Assembly: GCA_936432065.2 (NCBI GenBank) | Contig: OW386292.2 | Span: 130,383,639 to 130,447,638 of the forward strand | Length of the DNA stretch: 64,000 nt | Reading direction: 5' to 3' | Origin: Rutpela maculata | Taxonomy: Eukaryota; Arthropoda; Insecta; Coleoptera; Cerambycidae | Part shown: positions 45,235-56,363 of the stretch, one piece after another | How positions within the stretch are numbered: position 1 is the stretch's first letter | Layout: each line of letters starts with the position of its first letter | The notes under the pieces: generated by a model | What the model was told of the DNA's origin: nothing | Database searches by the model: none | What the model saw: the letters and a program-made list of their open reading frames with translations, nothing else | Translations under genes and position numbers: made by a program

Positions 45235-45812
45235 TAGATCAGATAGTGGAGCATTTACCCGCTTTTCCGCAGCCACAAGCCATGCTAGATCCTGTCTTGC
45301 ATTTGCAAGAAATAAATTTCAGTAAAGCGGAGGAATCTTTTGTATTTTTCACTAGAATAAGTCCATCCTTGGTTCCTTGCCTGTCCATATCTGTGTGTTC
45401 ACACCGTACCTTTATTCGTAATGGTAGATTCGTGAAGAATAGTGAGGTGCTACTTCTGTTGTGGGGGGAAGTGTAGCAACATTTAATTTAAATTTAGTAA
45501 AACGTTGATAACGAAGGGAGTCCAGTGTTTCTTTATCTGTATCACCTCAAAACAACTTGACCAAAAATAGTTCTCAGAATGATGCAGTTGTTTCAGGATC
45601 CATGTTTTGTTGCTGAAAACTTCACAGAGAATAACATTTCTCGACAACTTTTCCTTTTCCGGGTTTAGGGAAGTATATGTTGTGTGATCTGGCCAATCCT
45701 GTCATGATCACCAAGAGATCTATATCTTTGTCTACGATAATAACGGACTCATACATCGAAGACATTTTGACAGCTGTTTGTGTAATTAAAACATCATCTT
45801 TGGCAGCTTGAC
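45235..45812 (-). pseudogene. PIN-like 'DIDLLV' gene remnant with Cys-rich tail (copy 2)
   Basis: The minus strand reads AAKDDVLITQTAVKMSSMYE, VIIVDKDIDLLVIMTGLARS, HNIYFPKPGKGKVVEKCYSL, then after stops and shifts LDSLRYQRFTKFKLNVATLP and finally FISCKCKTGSSMACGCGKAG with KCSTI. The last part is a cysteine-rich tail (CxC...CGCxKxG-KCS) typical of this repeat-linked protein family. Several stops and frame changes show decay. It faces copy 1 on the other strand, so the composite probably arose by inverted duplication or by two insertions. Confidence 0.5.
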
Positions 45813-46454
45813 ATGCATAAAATTGGATTCCTCGAATTTAGATTTTAGCATTGTAATAAAGCAAATTTTTTTAAATAATTTCGCAAAGAGCAGAAAAAAT
45901 AACCATCATAAATTTGGATAGATATTTTGCTTCCTTAGCTGGGAAAGGAGGAAAGTAGTATTTACAACAGCTCCCTCAAAATTATTCAAGTGAATTTCTT
46001 TCATTAAGGTGAAAGCTGACAGCGGATTTGTGGGGATTCAACAGGACTTTTTTTGATCATTTGTACCAAAATTTAAATTCTTAGGCATAGGATTCTGATC
46101 ACGATCCATCAGAGACCATTCTATCTCAAAATGTCTCAAACTTTTGACACATCTCTACCCGTTGAAAGCTGCTATTATTCTTTCTGCTGTTTGCGAAATC
46201 CTATAAAAATATTCTTTACTTTAACTATAAGTAAACAAAAAAAAGTTTACTTTAAAGCGAATCTTGTTACCAGTCACAAAATTTTTCTCTAGCATTTCTT
46301 TTGTCCAATTTGTTTATAAAAAAATACTGTAGAAAAATGACCGACTCCAAGAACAGATTTTTCTAACTCCATCAGTGGGGGTTAGTGACTAAACTATAGA
46401 CCGGTTAGGTAAGGTGGGCTGTACTATGATCGGTGTATAGATTTATAGGCGAAT

Positions 46455-46727
46455 AAAAGAAATTATTAAACTTTCGCGATCCTATAGTTTTTAAACTATT
46501 AATCGCACAAAAAAAATTTTTACACAAAAGTAGGCGGGAGTTTTATCCTTTACAAAATTTATATGAAGTTCTCTTTCTGTAACATCAACAGGAAATGAGG
46601 TATTCCTCAAAAATTTATAATTATAACAAGATGACGCCTAAAGTAGCGACCCCTCGAGGTCCAAAACTTGGATTCTTATGAGGACCCTCCCCTCTAAAAC
46701 ACTACAAAAAAAATTCCTATATTTAAT
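46455..46727. repeat. Right outer arm of the 6.6 kb inverted-repeat composite
   Basis: Inverse of 40081-40365 with moderate divergence; shared text includes CCTCGAGG, AAGAATCC and CGATTAATAGTTT in complement. Confidence 0.65.
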
Positions 46728-48739
46728 ACTTTTTCAAATGCGTATATTGAGTGGAGTAGTTGTTCTGTACCCATTTATTTTTCAAGCGATTTTTTACCTA
46801 ACATTTTATGAAAATTTTCATCCAAATTTAGTCAGTGATGTGTAAAAATTTTAATTTAAACTTTAAGTTTGTGTTCGTTTTTGGCACTATTTAAACCTCT
46901 TTATACTCAAAATTTCAGGTGAATATTTTAGAAACTGAAAGATTAAAAAGCAGAGTTTTCAAGTGTAATAAAATATAAATACACAACTAACGGAAATTAA
47001 CTGTTTCAAATATTATAGTATAAATTATCTACGGTATTTTTGTGTTCAAGTAAAAAATGTTATTTTGTAATGATTTTGTAGCCGTTTCTATATTATAGCA
47101 GATTGCAATGCATATAATCATTATATAGAAAGCTCTGTAACAATTTACTCTCAAAAGCAGAATTGTCCCAAATAGTCCTTTAATATAACTGTTTTATAAG
47201 ATGATAAGACAACTATAAAATAATTTTAATACGTAAAGGTGCTAAAAATGCTGTTGCATGTTACTACAAAAGTGTTATTAAACATTATAGTTTTATAAGC
47301 TTAAATGTTCTATAACTTAATCACGGGAACGTGATTAAAATAATTTCTGAACTGCTTTATAAGATATTTTATATATTTTTTTTTGTACAAACGTTTTAAA
47401 TGGTAAAGAACCCACACAAATCTTATGGAAAATGGCTGTCAAAAAAGTTGCATGGTACTTTTCATTTCTTCTTTTCTCAAAATCTGCCATAAAAGTGTGA
47501 ATTTTAACCAAGATTTTAATACATTAGACATAGCATACATAGCGCCCTCCAGAAGCTAGACCAAAATTGAAGATGTGTTATGATTTCCCACCCCAGATAA
47601 CTCCCACCCACCAATTTTTAAAAGAGAATTTTAAAAACTCATTAAATTGTAAAGGAAAATAAAATTTAAAATATGGACCCTTATCTTTTTACCTACATTT
47701 CATTAATGCATGATTAGCTAAATCTCAATATTTTTACTCCTACTGGGCACAGTTAAGTGTTATACCATTACTTATGAAGCACCCTGTATATTACGGTATG
47801 ATATTACGAGACTGAAGGAAGATTTAACTCGAAAACTGGTAATTTTTTAAGGTTGTGCCCATTGGGACACTTGACCAGGATGTAAATATCTACAACGTAC
47901 TGTGATTTCAGCCAATTCCACCAAAAGCCATTTTCCATAAGATTTGTGTGAAGTACTTTAAAGAACAGTTCAGTTACAGGCAACAAAATAGGGTTTTCTG
48001 CAATTCTAATATAATTAATGAACATTTGAACTATAAAACAAATTTGCTGGTTGGGGGAGAATGGAAAATTGTACAGACGAATGGTTTTTACTTAATTCTT
48101 TAATGCTATGCAGTGATTTACGACGAGATGCAATTCTGGCCTTGTAAAATGTTTATAGAGGAATTGTTTTTGTTTGAACTTAATGAATGCTGTAAATAAG
48201 ATAAACATTTTAAATTGCTTGTATGCATTAGATAGGTCTCTGAAAGAAACTTTTTTTATGTAAAATTACAAACATATATAATGTTGGAAAATGGACCAAC
48301 CAGATATATTTAGTCATATCCATTATGTTAAGATTAATGTTAAGTTGTTTAGAAATGTTAAAAATCTTGCTATGTTATGTATTATTTTATATTTTGTTTA
48401 AATAAATAAATTGGTTCTGTGTTTGGTGCTTAAAATTAATATTTTAATAATAGACATTTCAACATATTGTTATGTTTATGTTATCGAAGAATTAATGAAA
48501 ACTTCGACTTGGGAAAAATTCATTAAGAGGCAATTTAGAGTATAACATACCATATTGAAAGGCATCAGCGCCGTAGACTGGCACAAAGGGACTCATACAC
48601 ATTCGCAGAGACATAAGACATTACCAGATGAAAATACTAGGAAAATATGTTTATGTCCAGGCCGTAAGAGTCAAAGTATATTATGATCATGGAAAAGTAT
48701 ACTGAAAATAAAGTATATTTTTGGTCAAGGAAAAAAATA
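46728..48739. other. AT-rich stretch left of the errantivirus
   Basis: No domain-bearing frame. The errantivirus has inserted into a (TA)n text at about 48738-48743. Confidence 0.3.
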
Positions 48740-48743
48740 TATA

Positions 48744-49107
48744 TGTTAGATCACTGTTTGCGTGATTGACTTTTTTAAAAACTTTTTATTTAGTTACATG
48801 AGGAATCAACGTTGATTCCTGAATAAAAGATACAATTTATGTATGATACATTTAATATGAAGTGAGTATGATAACTACCGGTACAAATGCTCGTTAGTCT
48901 TATTTATAAGTTTTCAAATGATGTGTCAGCCAAAGTTGAACAAAGGAAATGCAAGCTAGCTAATCAGCATAATATTGTGAGAAGTTAAAATGAAACTTAA
49001 TATCTAGATAAGCAATTCAAAGGAAGCTGTTATCTAATACTGTAATATGATGCTATCTGTAATGTCGCTTTATATCTTGATGATATAGCGCATAATTTTA
49101 TATAACA
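48744..49107 (-). repeat. 3' LTR of the errantivirus (left in the window)
   Basis: 364 bp, starts TGTTAGATCACTGTTTGCGT and ends ATATAACA on the plus strand. On the minus strand it holds a TATA-type CTTATAAATA (complement of about 48901-48910) and a polyadenylation-type AATAAA (complement of 48785-48790). It differs from the other LTR at three bases (T/C near 48786, G/A near 48811, C/T near 49092). Confidence 0.95.
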
Positions 49108-49119
49108 ACTTCCCCCTTA
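49108..49119 (-). promoter_or_regulatory. Polypurine tract (plus-strand DNA primer)
   Basis: The minus strand reads TAAGGGGGAAGT directly against the 3' LTR, the standard position for priming second-strand synthesis. Confidence 0.85.
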
Positions 49120-49354
49120 ATAAAAAAGTTGATGTTATGCAGCAACTGAAAATTGTTAAAAACGTTAAATGAATATAATGCAAAATAAATTGAAACAATG
49201 TTGATTGAATACAAAGCAAAATAATAAAATACATAAAAGTTAAAATTGGTAGATGATAATAATAATAAGCGAGTAGTACATTACATAAATGTAATAAGAA
49301 TAAAATACAATGGTCTAAATTAATAGACAAGGGTAAAACTCCACATATGAAAGT

Positions 49355-51191
49355 CTATGTTAACTCGATGTCCTCTTCTTCTTGAGGTTTAATACCGGGT
49401 CGCTTTCTTGGAGGGATCAGTCTAGGAAATTTGGAAAAAACTCTGCTTCGCTCTGAAGGAGGTGAAGGAGGGTTGTCCGTTGAGGGTTGGATTCGCAATG
49501 CTCCACATCTTCTTCTGCATTTACAGGTTATGTAAAGTATAACTAATAGAATGATGAGAGTGATTATGAAATATGTGAACCAAGATATGTGTTTGGTCAC
49601 AAAAGGTTCGTTTATGAGGTCATCCAGGTCTTTGGAATATTGGTCCAATTTGTTTTTAGCAATATCTAGGTCTTCTACGTCGAGATTGTTTAATTTGAGA
49701 GGTTTTAATTTTGGAATTTTGATTTTGTCGGGCATGTGATTACAGCATTCAAAAGGAATTTGGATAGGATGTGAATTGTCCTTAATTTCGGAAAAGTCTT
49801 TAGCACTGGCTTGTATTCGGGTGATGCCTGCATAGGCGTAACATCCTGGTTGTAGTTTGATGATGGAATTTTTGTTGATTAGCTCTGTTGTGGATTCTCT
49901 ATTTGGACAGTTGATGGTAATGTGAAGTGGTTCGAAATTAATTATTAGCCATGAGTTGTCTTCAAGTTCTTGGACATTGTACCCTTGACTGATGATGAAG
50001 GAGGTCTGGCAGTTTTCTGGGAGTCTAACTAGTGGTTTGAGGATTCTGGCTTCGCATATGGCATTTTGATCGATGGGATAAGCGTATAGGTTTGAGCATA
50101 GTTTGGTTCCAAAATAAAGAGGTTTGCATTCTTTCAAATTTTGTATAGGTATGTACATTAAAGAATCATCGTCTCTCGCGATAAACTTTTGTGAGATAGA
50201 TAAAATGTGATGTAGACCAGTTCTGTTATCAAGTATCGGGATAGGGTATAGGCGATAGGTGTTATAATTTTGGGGTTCAACAAGTGGTATTGTTAAAACA
50301 AATACTAAGTTAGAATCCATTTGAAACGCTTGTAATTCAATAATATCCAAATACTTAGCAACTGCCGATAATTTAATGGGGAGAGGCAAATTGTTCCTTC
50401 GTAAGCTCTGTGAAACTTCTTGTAGTGCTGTCACTAAGTGATTAGGGGTTATGATTGACGTGTGAATGATTCCTAGTCTGGCAAATGTTATTGAATTTAG
50501 GATGTCGTTTAAATTATCTTCGATATACAAATAGCTCGCCATTAGTTGTTCGGAAATGTATAAGAATTTTAATTTTATGTGAGCGGCCTCAATAGCTTGA
50601 GTCATGGTTTGAATTGTGCGTTCGATTTCTTCGAGATCTTTGTTAAACGTTTCCTCGTCAATTTGTAATTTTTGTATAGTCGAGTTGAAGTTTTTAATAA
50701 CAGAAGTCGTAACTGAAATTTGATTTTTGATTAAGTTTTCCAATTGATGTTCGTCGTTATTTAGTTTATTTATACAATTAGTATAGTACTGGCCATCTTC
50801 AGCATCTAGGTTTCCAGTTATGGATTTGAATATTGTACCGATACCGTTAAGTATTCCTCGTTTATATCTTTTTGTATCTGAAAAGATTTCGTCAAATTTA
50901 ATTTTTATAGAGTTGGATATTTGTGTTAAAAGGTTAAAGTCTGTTTTAATTTCACTCGTAAAAATAATTGACTTATGATCACCATTATGGAGAGTGTACA
51001 AGATTCTGTCTAAGATATTTTGATTTTTGTCAAAAGCTACTTTGAGAGATGAAATGTTTTTATGTACTAGTAGAGTCCATTTGTCATTTGTCACCACGAT
51101 GTCCGTGTCTTGGTGGTAGTATACACCAACGGTGTTATTGATTGGGGTAATTTTGTATTGACAGAGTGCTGATCCGAACAGCAGGAGAAAC
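49355..51191 (-). CDS. env: Env, class of errantivirus/baculovirus-F-like fusion proteins
   Basis: The frame runs from a splice acceptor (TTATTTTCAG, complement ending at 51192) to the stop at 49355-49357, and lies one frame away from pol. Just after the acceptor comes a hydrophobic signal peptide (FLLLFGSALC). About 80 residues after the VVTNDKW position is the furin-type site KRYKR followed by a Gly-rich fusion peptide start (GILNGIG), then a long helical ectodomain, a transmembrane anchor (FIITLIILLVILYIT) and a basic, Pro-rich cytoplasmic tail ending EEEDIELT. No ATG precedes the signal peptide in this exon, so translation should start in an upstream leader exon joined by splicing, as in known errantiviruses. 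The frame has no internal stop. In relatives Env mediates membrane fusion and cell-to-cell spread in the insect. Confidence 0.9.
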
Positions 51192-51201
51192 CTGAAAATA
51201 A
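51192..51201 (-). promoter_or_regulatory. Probable env splice acceptor
   Basis: TTATTTTCAG on the minus strand, just 3' of the pol stop (51204-51206) and directly before the signal-peptide codons. Confidence 0.7.
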
Positions 51202-51203
51202 AT

Positions 51204-54200
51204 TTAATTTTCAGTATATGGTTTCATTCTATCAAAATTTACTTTGGTTTCTTGTTTCGTTTCGAGGTTTAATAAGGTAGCAGAATTTTGAAAAATTTCT
51301 TTTATTTTAAAAGGACCGTTAAATTTGTTTTGCAATTTGTTTTTGATTTGTGATTCTTTTACGTAAACTAAGTCACCTATTTTGTACTCAGATCGTTTTT
51401 GAGGAACATTTCTGTCGAAACGAACTTTTGCTTTCTCTTTTTGAGATTGTGTTCGACTACGGGCTATTTTATAGTAGTGGGATATTCTGTTGTTTAAATC
51501 TCTAAAGTATTTGGTTATTAACTCTTTTTGGTTATATAAGGTTTCAGGTGGTCTGTTAGACGTATGACCAAAGATAAGTTCATATGGGGTAAAACCGTGT
51601 GTTTTATTTACCGAATTGTTATAGCATATTACTGCATATGGTAGAATCGTGAAAGGATGTTCGTTTGGGTTTTCAGTTTTGTGGATTCTTATCATTTCGG
51701 CTAAAGTAGCATGAAATCTTTCTATGGATCCGTTCGATTGGGGATGTCCTATGCTTGAATAAGTTAATTTTATGTCGTAGAGGGTGCAGAGATCTTTGAG
51801 CAAACGGTTGTCAAATTCGCCACAGTAATCGCAATGGATTCTTAGCGGGGTACCGTAATGTTGAAAGTATAACAACAAGGTATTCACGACGGATTTTGCG
51901 GATTTGTCCGGGACTGCATAGGCTTGTGTAAATTTAGTTAACTCGTCGCGAATAGTTAAAGCGTAGTTTCGAGTTGGGAATTCAAATAAATCAATATTAA
52001 TTCTTTCGAATGGTGTTCTTGGGGTTTCTGTGACTACTAGAGGGTTGTTAAGGTTTTTCCGGCATACTTTAGTCTTTTGGCAAGTTTCGCAATTTTTTAT
52101 AAAATTTTCAACGTCTTTAGTTAGACCTTGCCAAGTGTATTTTTCTCTAATTCTTCGAATCGTTTCATTTATTCCACGGTGTAGATTATTTTTACCAAAA
52201 TGATTTTGCTCCAATATAATTGGAATTTCATGTTCGTCGGCAGTTCTGACGATATCTTGACAAATTACTACTTTTAAGTCTTTTTCCGCAAAAATGAATG
52301 ATAGGATTTCAAGAATGGGGAAGTCTAAGTTATTTTCGACAAAGTATGTCTTAGAGAGATCTAGGACATCTTGATTTTTAAATAATACCAAAAATAGATG
52401 TTCAATTACAGATTCGATATCAAAAGGTAGAGGGATGATAAAATATCTCCTATGTCTAACTGTTTTGCTCGATACAATATTGATTTTATCGTTATGAAAT
52501 TCGGGGTTTTCTTCGAATATGTCCTCGATAATTTTGTGATGTAGGTCTTGTAAGTTGTTTTGTTGGAAAAAGGTTATAATATCTTTATGTTCTCGGTATA
52601 AGAGTTGTTTGTTTGAGGCTTTGATTTTTGAATAGTCTATTAAAGATGTTGTTTTATATAGGTTGGTGAAAGTTTCAAATTCTCGAGAAATTTGTTCGAC
52701 AGTGATTTCATCGTTGTTGTCAGGGTTTTCGTCATCGTCTGACTCTTCGTCATTCACGGCTAGAACCTTTGAATAGAATTTGGAACATTCGGAAAAATGA
52801 TTAATTTTGATTCTGGAAAGTGCGTCCGCGTTCTTATTGATTTTGCCGGGTTTATAAATTATTTCGTAATCGTACTCTTCTAATTTGAGTCGCCAACGGG
52901 CAAGTCTACTTCCTGGATCTTTTATAGAGAATAGCCAGGTGAGTGGTCTGTGGTCGGTTACAAGCTTGAACTTTCTACCGTACAGATATGGTCTAAAGTG
53001 CTTTACACTCCATACTATCGATAAAAGCTCGCGTTCAATCGTTGAATATTTAGTTTCTGCACTGCACAAGGTTCTAGAAACATAGGCAATGGGTAAATCT
53101 TTGCCAATAGGCCCCTGGCTCAGCACCGAGCCGACGGCAAGTGCGCTCGCATCAGTGGTTAGAACGAAAGGTTCATCAAAGTTGGGGTAGATTAATATCG
53201 GAGTTGTCGTTAATGTTTGTTTCAAATTTTGAAAAGAATTTATACAATCGTTGTTGAAGAGAAATGGTACGTCTTTTTGTAGTAGTTTTGTTAAGGGCTT
53301 GGTTATCTTGGAGAAATTAGGAATAAAGCGCATATAATATCCGGCTAAGCCTAGAAATGATTTAATTTCTTTTGGATTTTTCGGTTGAGGAAAATTTAAA
53401 ATAGCGTCAACTTTCGAAGGGTTTGGTTTTACGCCGTCTTTTGTAATTAGGTGTCCTAAATAAGCGACTTCCTTGCGGAGAAACTCGCATTTATCTGGTT
53501 GAATTTTGAGGTTGGCTTTTTGAAGGCGTTTAAAGACTTCAGTTAGACGGGAAATGTGTTCGTGAATTGTAGGAGAGTAAATAATAATATCGTCCATGTA
53601 GACGAGACATCGTTCATTTTGAATACCTAACAGGATGTTATCCATAACTCTTTGAAAAGTTGATGGAGCATTTTTGAGTCCAAATGGCATTCGCACGAAT
53701 TCATAATGACCGTTCTCAACTGTGAAAGCAGTCTTTTGAATATCTGCGGGATTAATTTCGATTTGGTGAAAACCAGAAGCCAAGTCTAAGGTTGTGAAAT
53801 ATTGGCATTTGCCAAGTTGGTCTAAAAGATCGGAAATGTTGGGCAGAGGATATTTGTCACCGATTGTAACCTCGTTGAGTTTGCGGTAGTCGACTACAAC
53901 GCGCCATTTCTGTTTACCAGAAGCGTCCAGTTTTTTAGGAACTACCCAGACAGGAGAGGACCAAGGTGAGATTGAGGGTTGAATAATACCTTGACTTAAC
54001 ATTTTCGATACTTGGGACTTAACTTCTTCTTTATGGACCTGAGGATAGCGATACGATTTCGTAAATATCGGTCGGGAATTGTCGGTGTCAATAGAGTGTT
54101 TGATTTCGTTGGTAAAAGTCAAGTTGTCTCCTTCTAAATAGAATATATCTTGAAAGTCTAAACAAAGCTGCGTTACTATTTCAGCCTCTTCTTCGTTTAG

Positions 54201-54755
54201 ATGATCCAAGGGCAATTTGTTCCTGATTTCAAAGGATCTGTCTGTCTGTAAGCGTTGGTCAGAATTTTGAGTATTTAAATTAAAAATTGATTTGAATTTT
54301 TGTACTGGTTCCAGGTTAAGATTTGAGAAGTTTATGGTTTTTGGGATGGCGTTTGCGTTTATTATTGAAGTTAAAAATTCTCCATTGTGATCGATTTTGA
54401 CAATGGCATTTGGTAAGCGTACTTTCTCGTTTTCCTGGGCTAACAGTATAGCCTCGGTATTTCGCAGGTTACATTTTAGTTTACAGATTTTTTCCATGCG
54501 AGGTTCGATAGAAATTAAATTTTTGATGTTGCCTAAATTTAGATTTTGGTTTTTGATGTTAGAGTTACTAGTTGGTTGTACAGGTAAATTTACTGTAGTT
54601 TCTTCCGTGACTTTAAATAGTGGTACGGTTTTAAAATTTGTGACTAGTTGTTTATTTTTAAAGTCTACTTGGCATTCGTAATGTTCTAAAAAGTCTGCGC
54701 CTAATAATCCATCAAAATCTATATCTAGATTATAGATATAAACTTTGTGTGACAT
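51204..54755 (-). CDS. pol: Pol: end of protease, reverse transcriptase, RNase H, integrase
   Basis: 1183 codons open from 54755 to 51204. Approximate positions: second half of protease (GLLGADFL, residues 16-23); reverse transcriptase with LDLASG (D324) and YMDD (386-389); RNase H with TTDAS (D535); integrase H2C2 finger (H852/H859, C889, C892) and DDE core D922, D976, E1012 with 35 residues between the last two; GPF module near the C-terminus (FNGPFKIKE). All catalytic residues are present. The true start lies upstream in another frame (54730-55050); the first Met here is only the first in this segment. Normal synthesis would need a -1 shift from gag; here a second shift inside the protease is also required, so this copy should make Pol poorly or not at all. 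Confidence 0.92.
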   Translation of the reverse strand: MSHKVYIYNLDIDFDGLLGADFLEHYECQVDFKNKQLVTNFKTVPLFKVTEETTVNLPVQPTSNSNIKNQNLNLGNIKNLISIEPRMEKICKLKCNLRNTEAILLAQENEKVRLPNAIVKIDHNGEFLTSIINANAIPKTINFSNLNLEPVQKFKSIFNLNTQNSDQRLQTDRSFEIRNKLPLDHLNEEEAEIVTQLCLDFQDIFYLEGDNLTFTNEIKHSIDTDNSRPIFTKSYRYPQVHKEEVKSQVSKMLSQGIIQPSISPWSSPVWVVPKKLDASGKQKWRVVVDYRKLNEVTIGDKYPLPNISDLLDQLGKCQYFTTLDLASGFHQIEINPADIQKTAFTVENGHYEFVRMPFGLKNAPSTFQRVMDNILLGIQNERCLVYMDDIIIYSPTIHEHISRLTEVFKRLQKANLKIQPDKCEFLRKEVAYLGHLITKDGVKPNPSKVDAILNFPQPKNPKEIKSFLGLAGYYMRFIPNFSKITKPLTKLLQKDVPFLFNNDCINSFQNLKQTLTTTPILIYPNFDEPFVLTTDASALAVGSVLSQGPIGKDLPIAYVSRTLCSAETKYSTIERELLSIVWSVKHFRPYLYGRKFKLVTDHRPLTWLFSIKDPGSRLARWRLKLEEYDYEIIYKPGKINKNADALSRIKINHFSECSKFYSKVLAVNDEESDDDENPDNNDEITVEQISREFETFTNLYKTTSLIDYSKIKASNKQLLYREHKDIITFFQQNNLQDLHHKIIEDIFEENPEFHNDKINIVSSKTVRHRRYFIIPLPFDIESVIEHLFLVLFKNQDVLDLSKTYFVENNLDFPILEILSFIFAEKDLKVVICQDIVRTADEHEIPIILEQNHFGKNNLHRGINETIRRIREKYTWQGLTKDVENFIKNCETCQKTKVCRKNLNNPLVVTETPRTPFERINIDLFEFPTRNYALTIRDELTKFTQAYAVPDKSAKSVVNTLLLYFQHYGTPLRIHCDYCGEFDNRLLKDLCTLYDIKLTYSSIGHPQSNGSIERFHATLAEMIRIHKTENPNEHPFTILPYAVICYNNSVNKTHGFTPYELIFGHTSNRPPETLYNQKELITKYFRDLNNRISHYYKIARSRTQSQKEKAKVRFDRNVPQKRSEYKIGDLVYVKESQIKNKLQNKFNGPFKIKEIFQNSATLLNLETKQETKVNFDRMKPYTEN

Positions 54756-55050
54756 CTGAAAAGGAGATGAGAACAGATTCGTTGATATAAATTTTTTGAT
54801 CGGTAATACCCTGTATAATTATATTTTCAGGAGATCTACGTCTATAATTTTCAGCTGTTTTAGGTTTAAAAATTGATATGCCTGCACCTGTGTCAATTAA
54901 GATTTTAAATTTACCAGTTGCGTCTTTCATATAATAGAGATTTTTTGGGTTTACGGTTAGTAAGGTATGCGGGGGTGTATTTAAAAGAACTTCTGTTCTG
55001 GGAAGTTCAGGGACGGGTTGAAACTGTCGTTGAGATTCATAGTTTGTATT
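54730..55050 (-). pseudogene. pol: Start of pol with the protease active site, cut off by a frame break
   Basis: In the frame that is -1 to gag, the minus strand is open across the end of gag and reads PRTEVLLNTPPHTLLTVNP, then FKILIDTGAGISIF, the aspartic protease signature with catalytic Asp in DTGA. It ends at a stop at 54730-54732, while the rest of protease and Pol continue in the gag frame from 54755. A one-base length change is enough to explain this; the six-base homopolymer at 54792-54797 is the likeliest place. No repaired sequence is given. Confidence 0.8.
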
Positions 55051-56363
55051 TGAGTTTCTAGTTCCGTAATTGGTTCGAATTGGTCTGTTTGTTGTGTTGG
55101 AGTATCCGTGGGGTACTCCGGGTCTAAACGAAAATCCTGAGGATTAGCAGTATAATCCTCGTACTGTTCGTATTGAGAATTAGCTATATAATTCTCTTGG
55201 AAATTTTGGTTGGTTTCAAAGTTATAATGTTCGTAAGTATCTTCTGCAGTTTGGTAATCAGAAGAATAGTCACTGTATTGATTAAAATCGCATTGGTTTT
55301 CATAAGGTTCGTAATTTAGATGATGCGTTTTTTGTTGATTAAAACGGTTGAAGTTTGGGTTTGGTTGAATAGCAGAGGGTCTTTGCTGATTGAAATTCGG
55401 GTTCGGTCTTATGGCTGAGGGCCTGTTTTGTTGTGGTTGACTAGATTGATTAGGTTGAGGGAATGTCCTCTGATTAAATTGATTGGTGTGAGAAAAATTT
55501 TGAAAATTTGGGTTTACTTGATAATTCGGTCTCTGGAAGTTTGATGTCGATGGCATAGACTGTTGCTGTTGCCTTGTACGACATTCGTTTATGACGTGTC
55601 CATTTCTTTTACAAAATGAGCAGAATTTCTGTTGAAAATTAGAGGTTGGTCGTTTGGGTTGTAAATTGTGATTTTTGACCGGACTATTTTTCGGAAATTT
55701 TTGTTGTTCAAAATAGGAGAGTTGCAGTTCTCTCCGAATTCTGCTAACAGCTTTTAGTATGGTTGGAGGGTTACTGGCACGTATGATGCGGCCTAAGTTT
55801 GGTTCTAAGCCCGTTAACAAATTATTAAGCGTCATGGTTTCTATAAGATCTGATTGTGCAGTTCTTTGCGTTCCCGTGAGATTTTGTTTTTGCACTGTGG
55901 CGTGCATCTTCGCGTTGTGCGTTTGTAGACGTGATACAAATGTTAATGCGGATTCGCCTGGCAATTGGTGACTGCGCTGCAGGTCCTGAATCAGGGCCGT
56001 TAGATCTCTGGAGTCCCCAAAATGAGTTTCCAAGAGTGCTTTGATTTCTGGCCAGGTGCCAGGGTTGCGTGAATTAATTAATTCGGCAGCTTTGCCTTTT
56101 AACTTATTTTTGATGTGGATTGTTAGTAAAATTTTCTGGTCATGGATTGCCATACTTTGTGCACACTGACATGAGTTTAAAAATGTTTGTAAATTAATGG
56201 CGTTGCCATCAAATTCCGGTATCAGTGAAAATACTTCAGAGAGCTTGTAAGGCTCAATTTGCTCTGGTTGTTGTTGTTGTAGTTGCTGTTGTTGTTGTTG
56301 TTGTTGTTCGGCTGGTGCCGGTACAATTGGTTGAGCTGTCTCTGGTTGAGCTCTGTCTGGCAT
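54981..56363 (-). CDS. gag: Gag
   Basis: 460 codons, ATG at 56363, stop at 54981-54983, about 475 bases after the primer site. It starts with a Pro/Ala and poly-Gln segment (coded by a GTT/CAA-type repeat at 56266-56308), then a helical capsid-like region (LSEVFSLIPEFDGNAINLQT; LRRE-type helices to about residue 230), a CCHC zinc knuckle (CSFCKRNGHVINEC) and a long Asn/Gln/Pro-rich tail. It overlaps the -1 frame of pol. Length and order fit errantivirus Gag, which packages genomic RNA. No lesion seen. Confidence 0.9.
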   Translation of the reverse strand: MPDRAQPETAQPIVPAPAEQQQQQQQQLQQQQPEQIEPYKLSEVFSLIPEFDGNAINLQTFLNSCQCAQSMAIHDQKILLTIHIKNKLKGKAAELINSRNPGTWPEIKALLETHFGDSRDLTALIQDLQRSHQLPGESALTFVSRLQTHNAKMHATVQKQNLTGTQRTAQSDLIETMTLNNLLTGLEPNLGRIIRASNPPTILKAVSRIRRELQLSYFEQQKFPKNSPVKNHNLQPKRPTSNFQQKFCSFCKRNGHVINECRTRQQQQSMPSTSNFQRPNYQVNPNFQNFSHTNQFNQRTFPQPNQSSQPQQNRPSAIRPNPNFNQQRPSAIQPNPNFNRFNQQKTHHLNYEPYENQCDFNQYSDYSSDYQTAEDTYEHYNFETNQNFQENYIANSQYEQYEDYTANPQDFRLDPEYPTDTPTQQTDQFEPITELETQIQTMNLNDSFNPSLNFPEQKFF

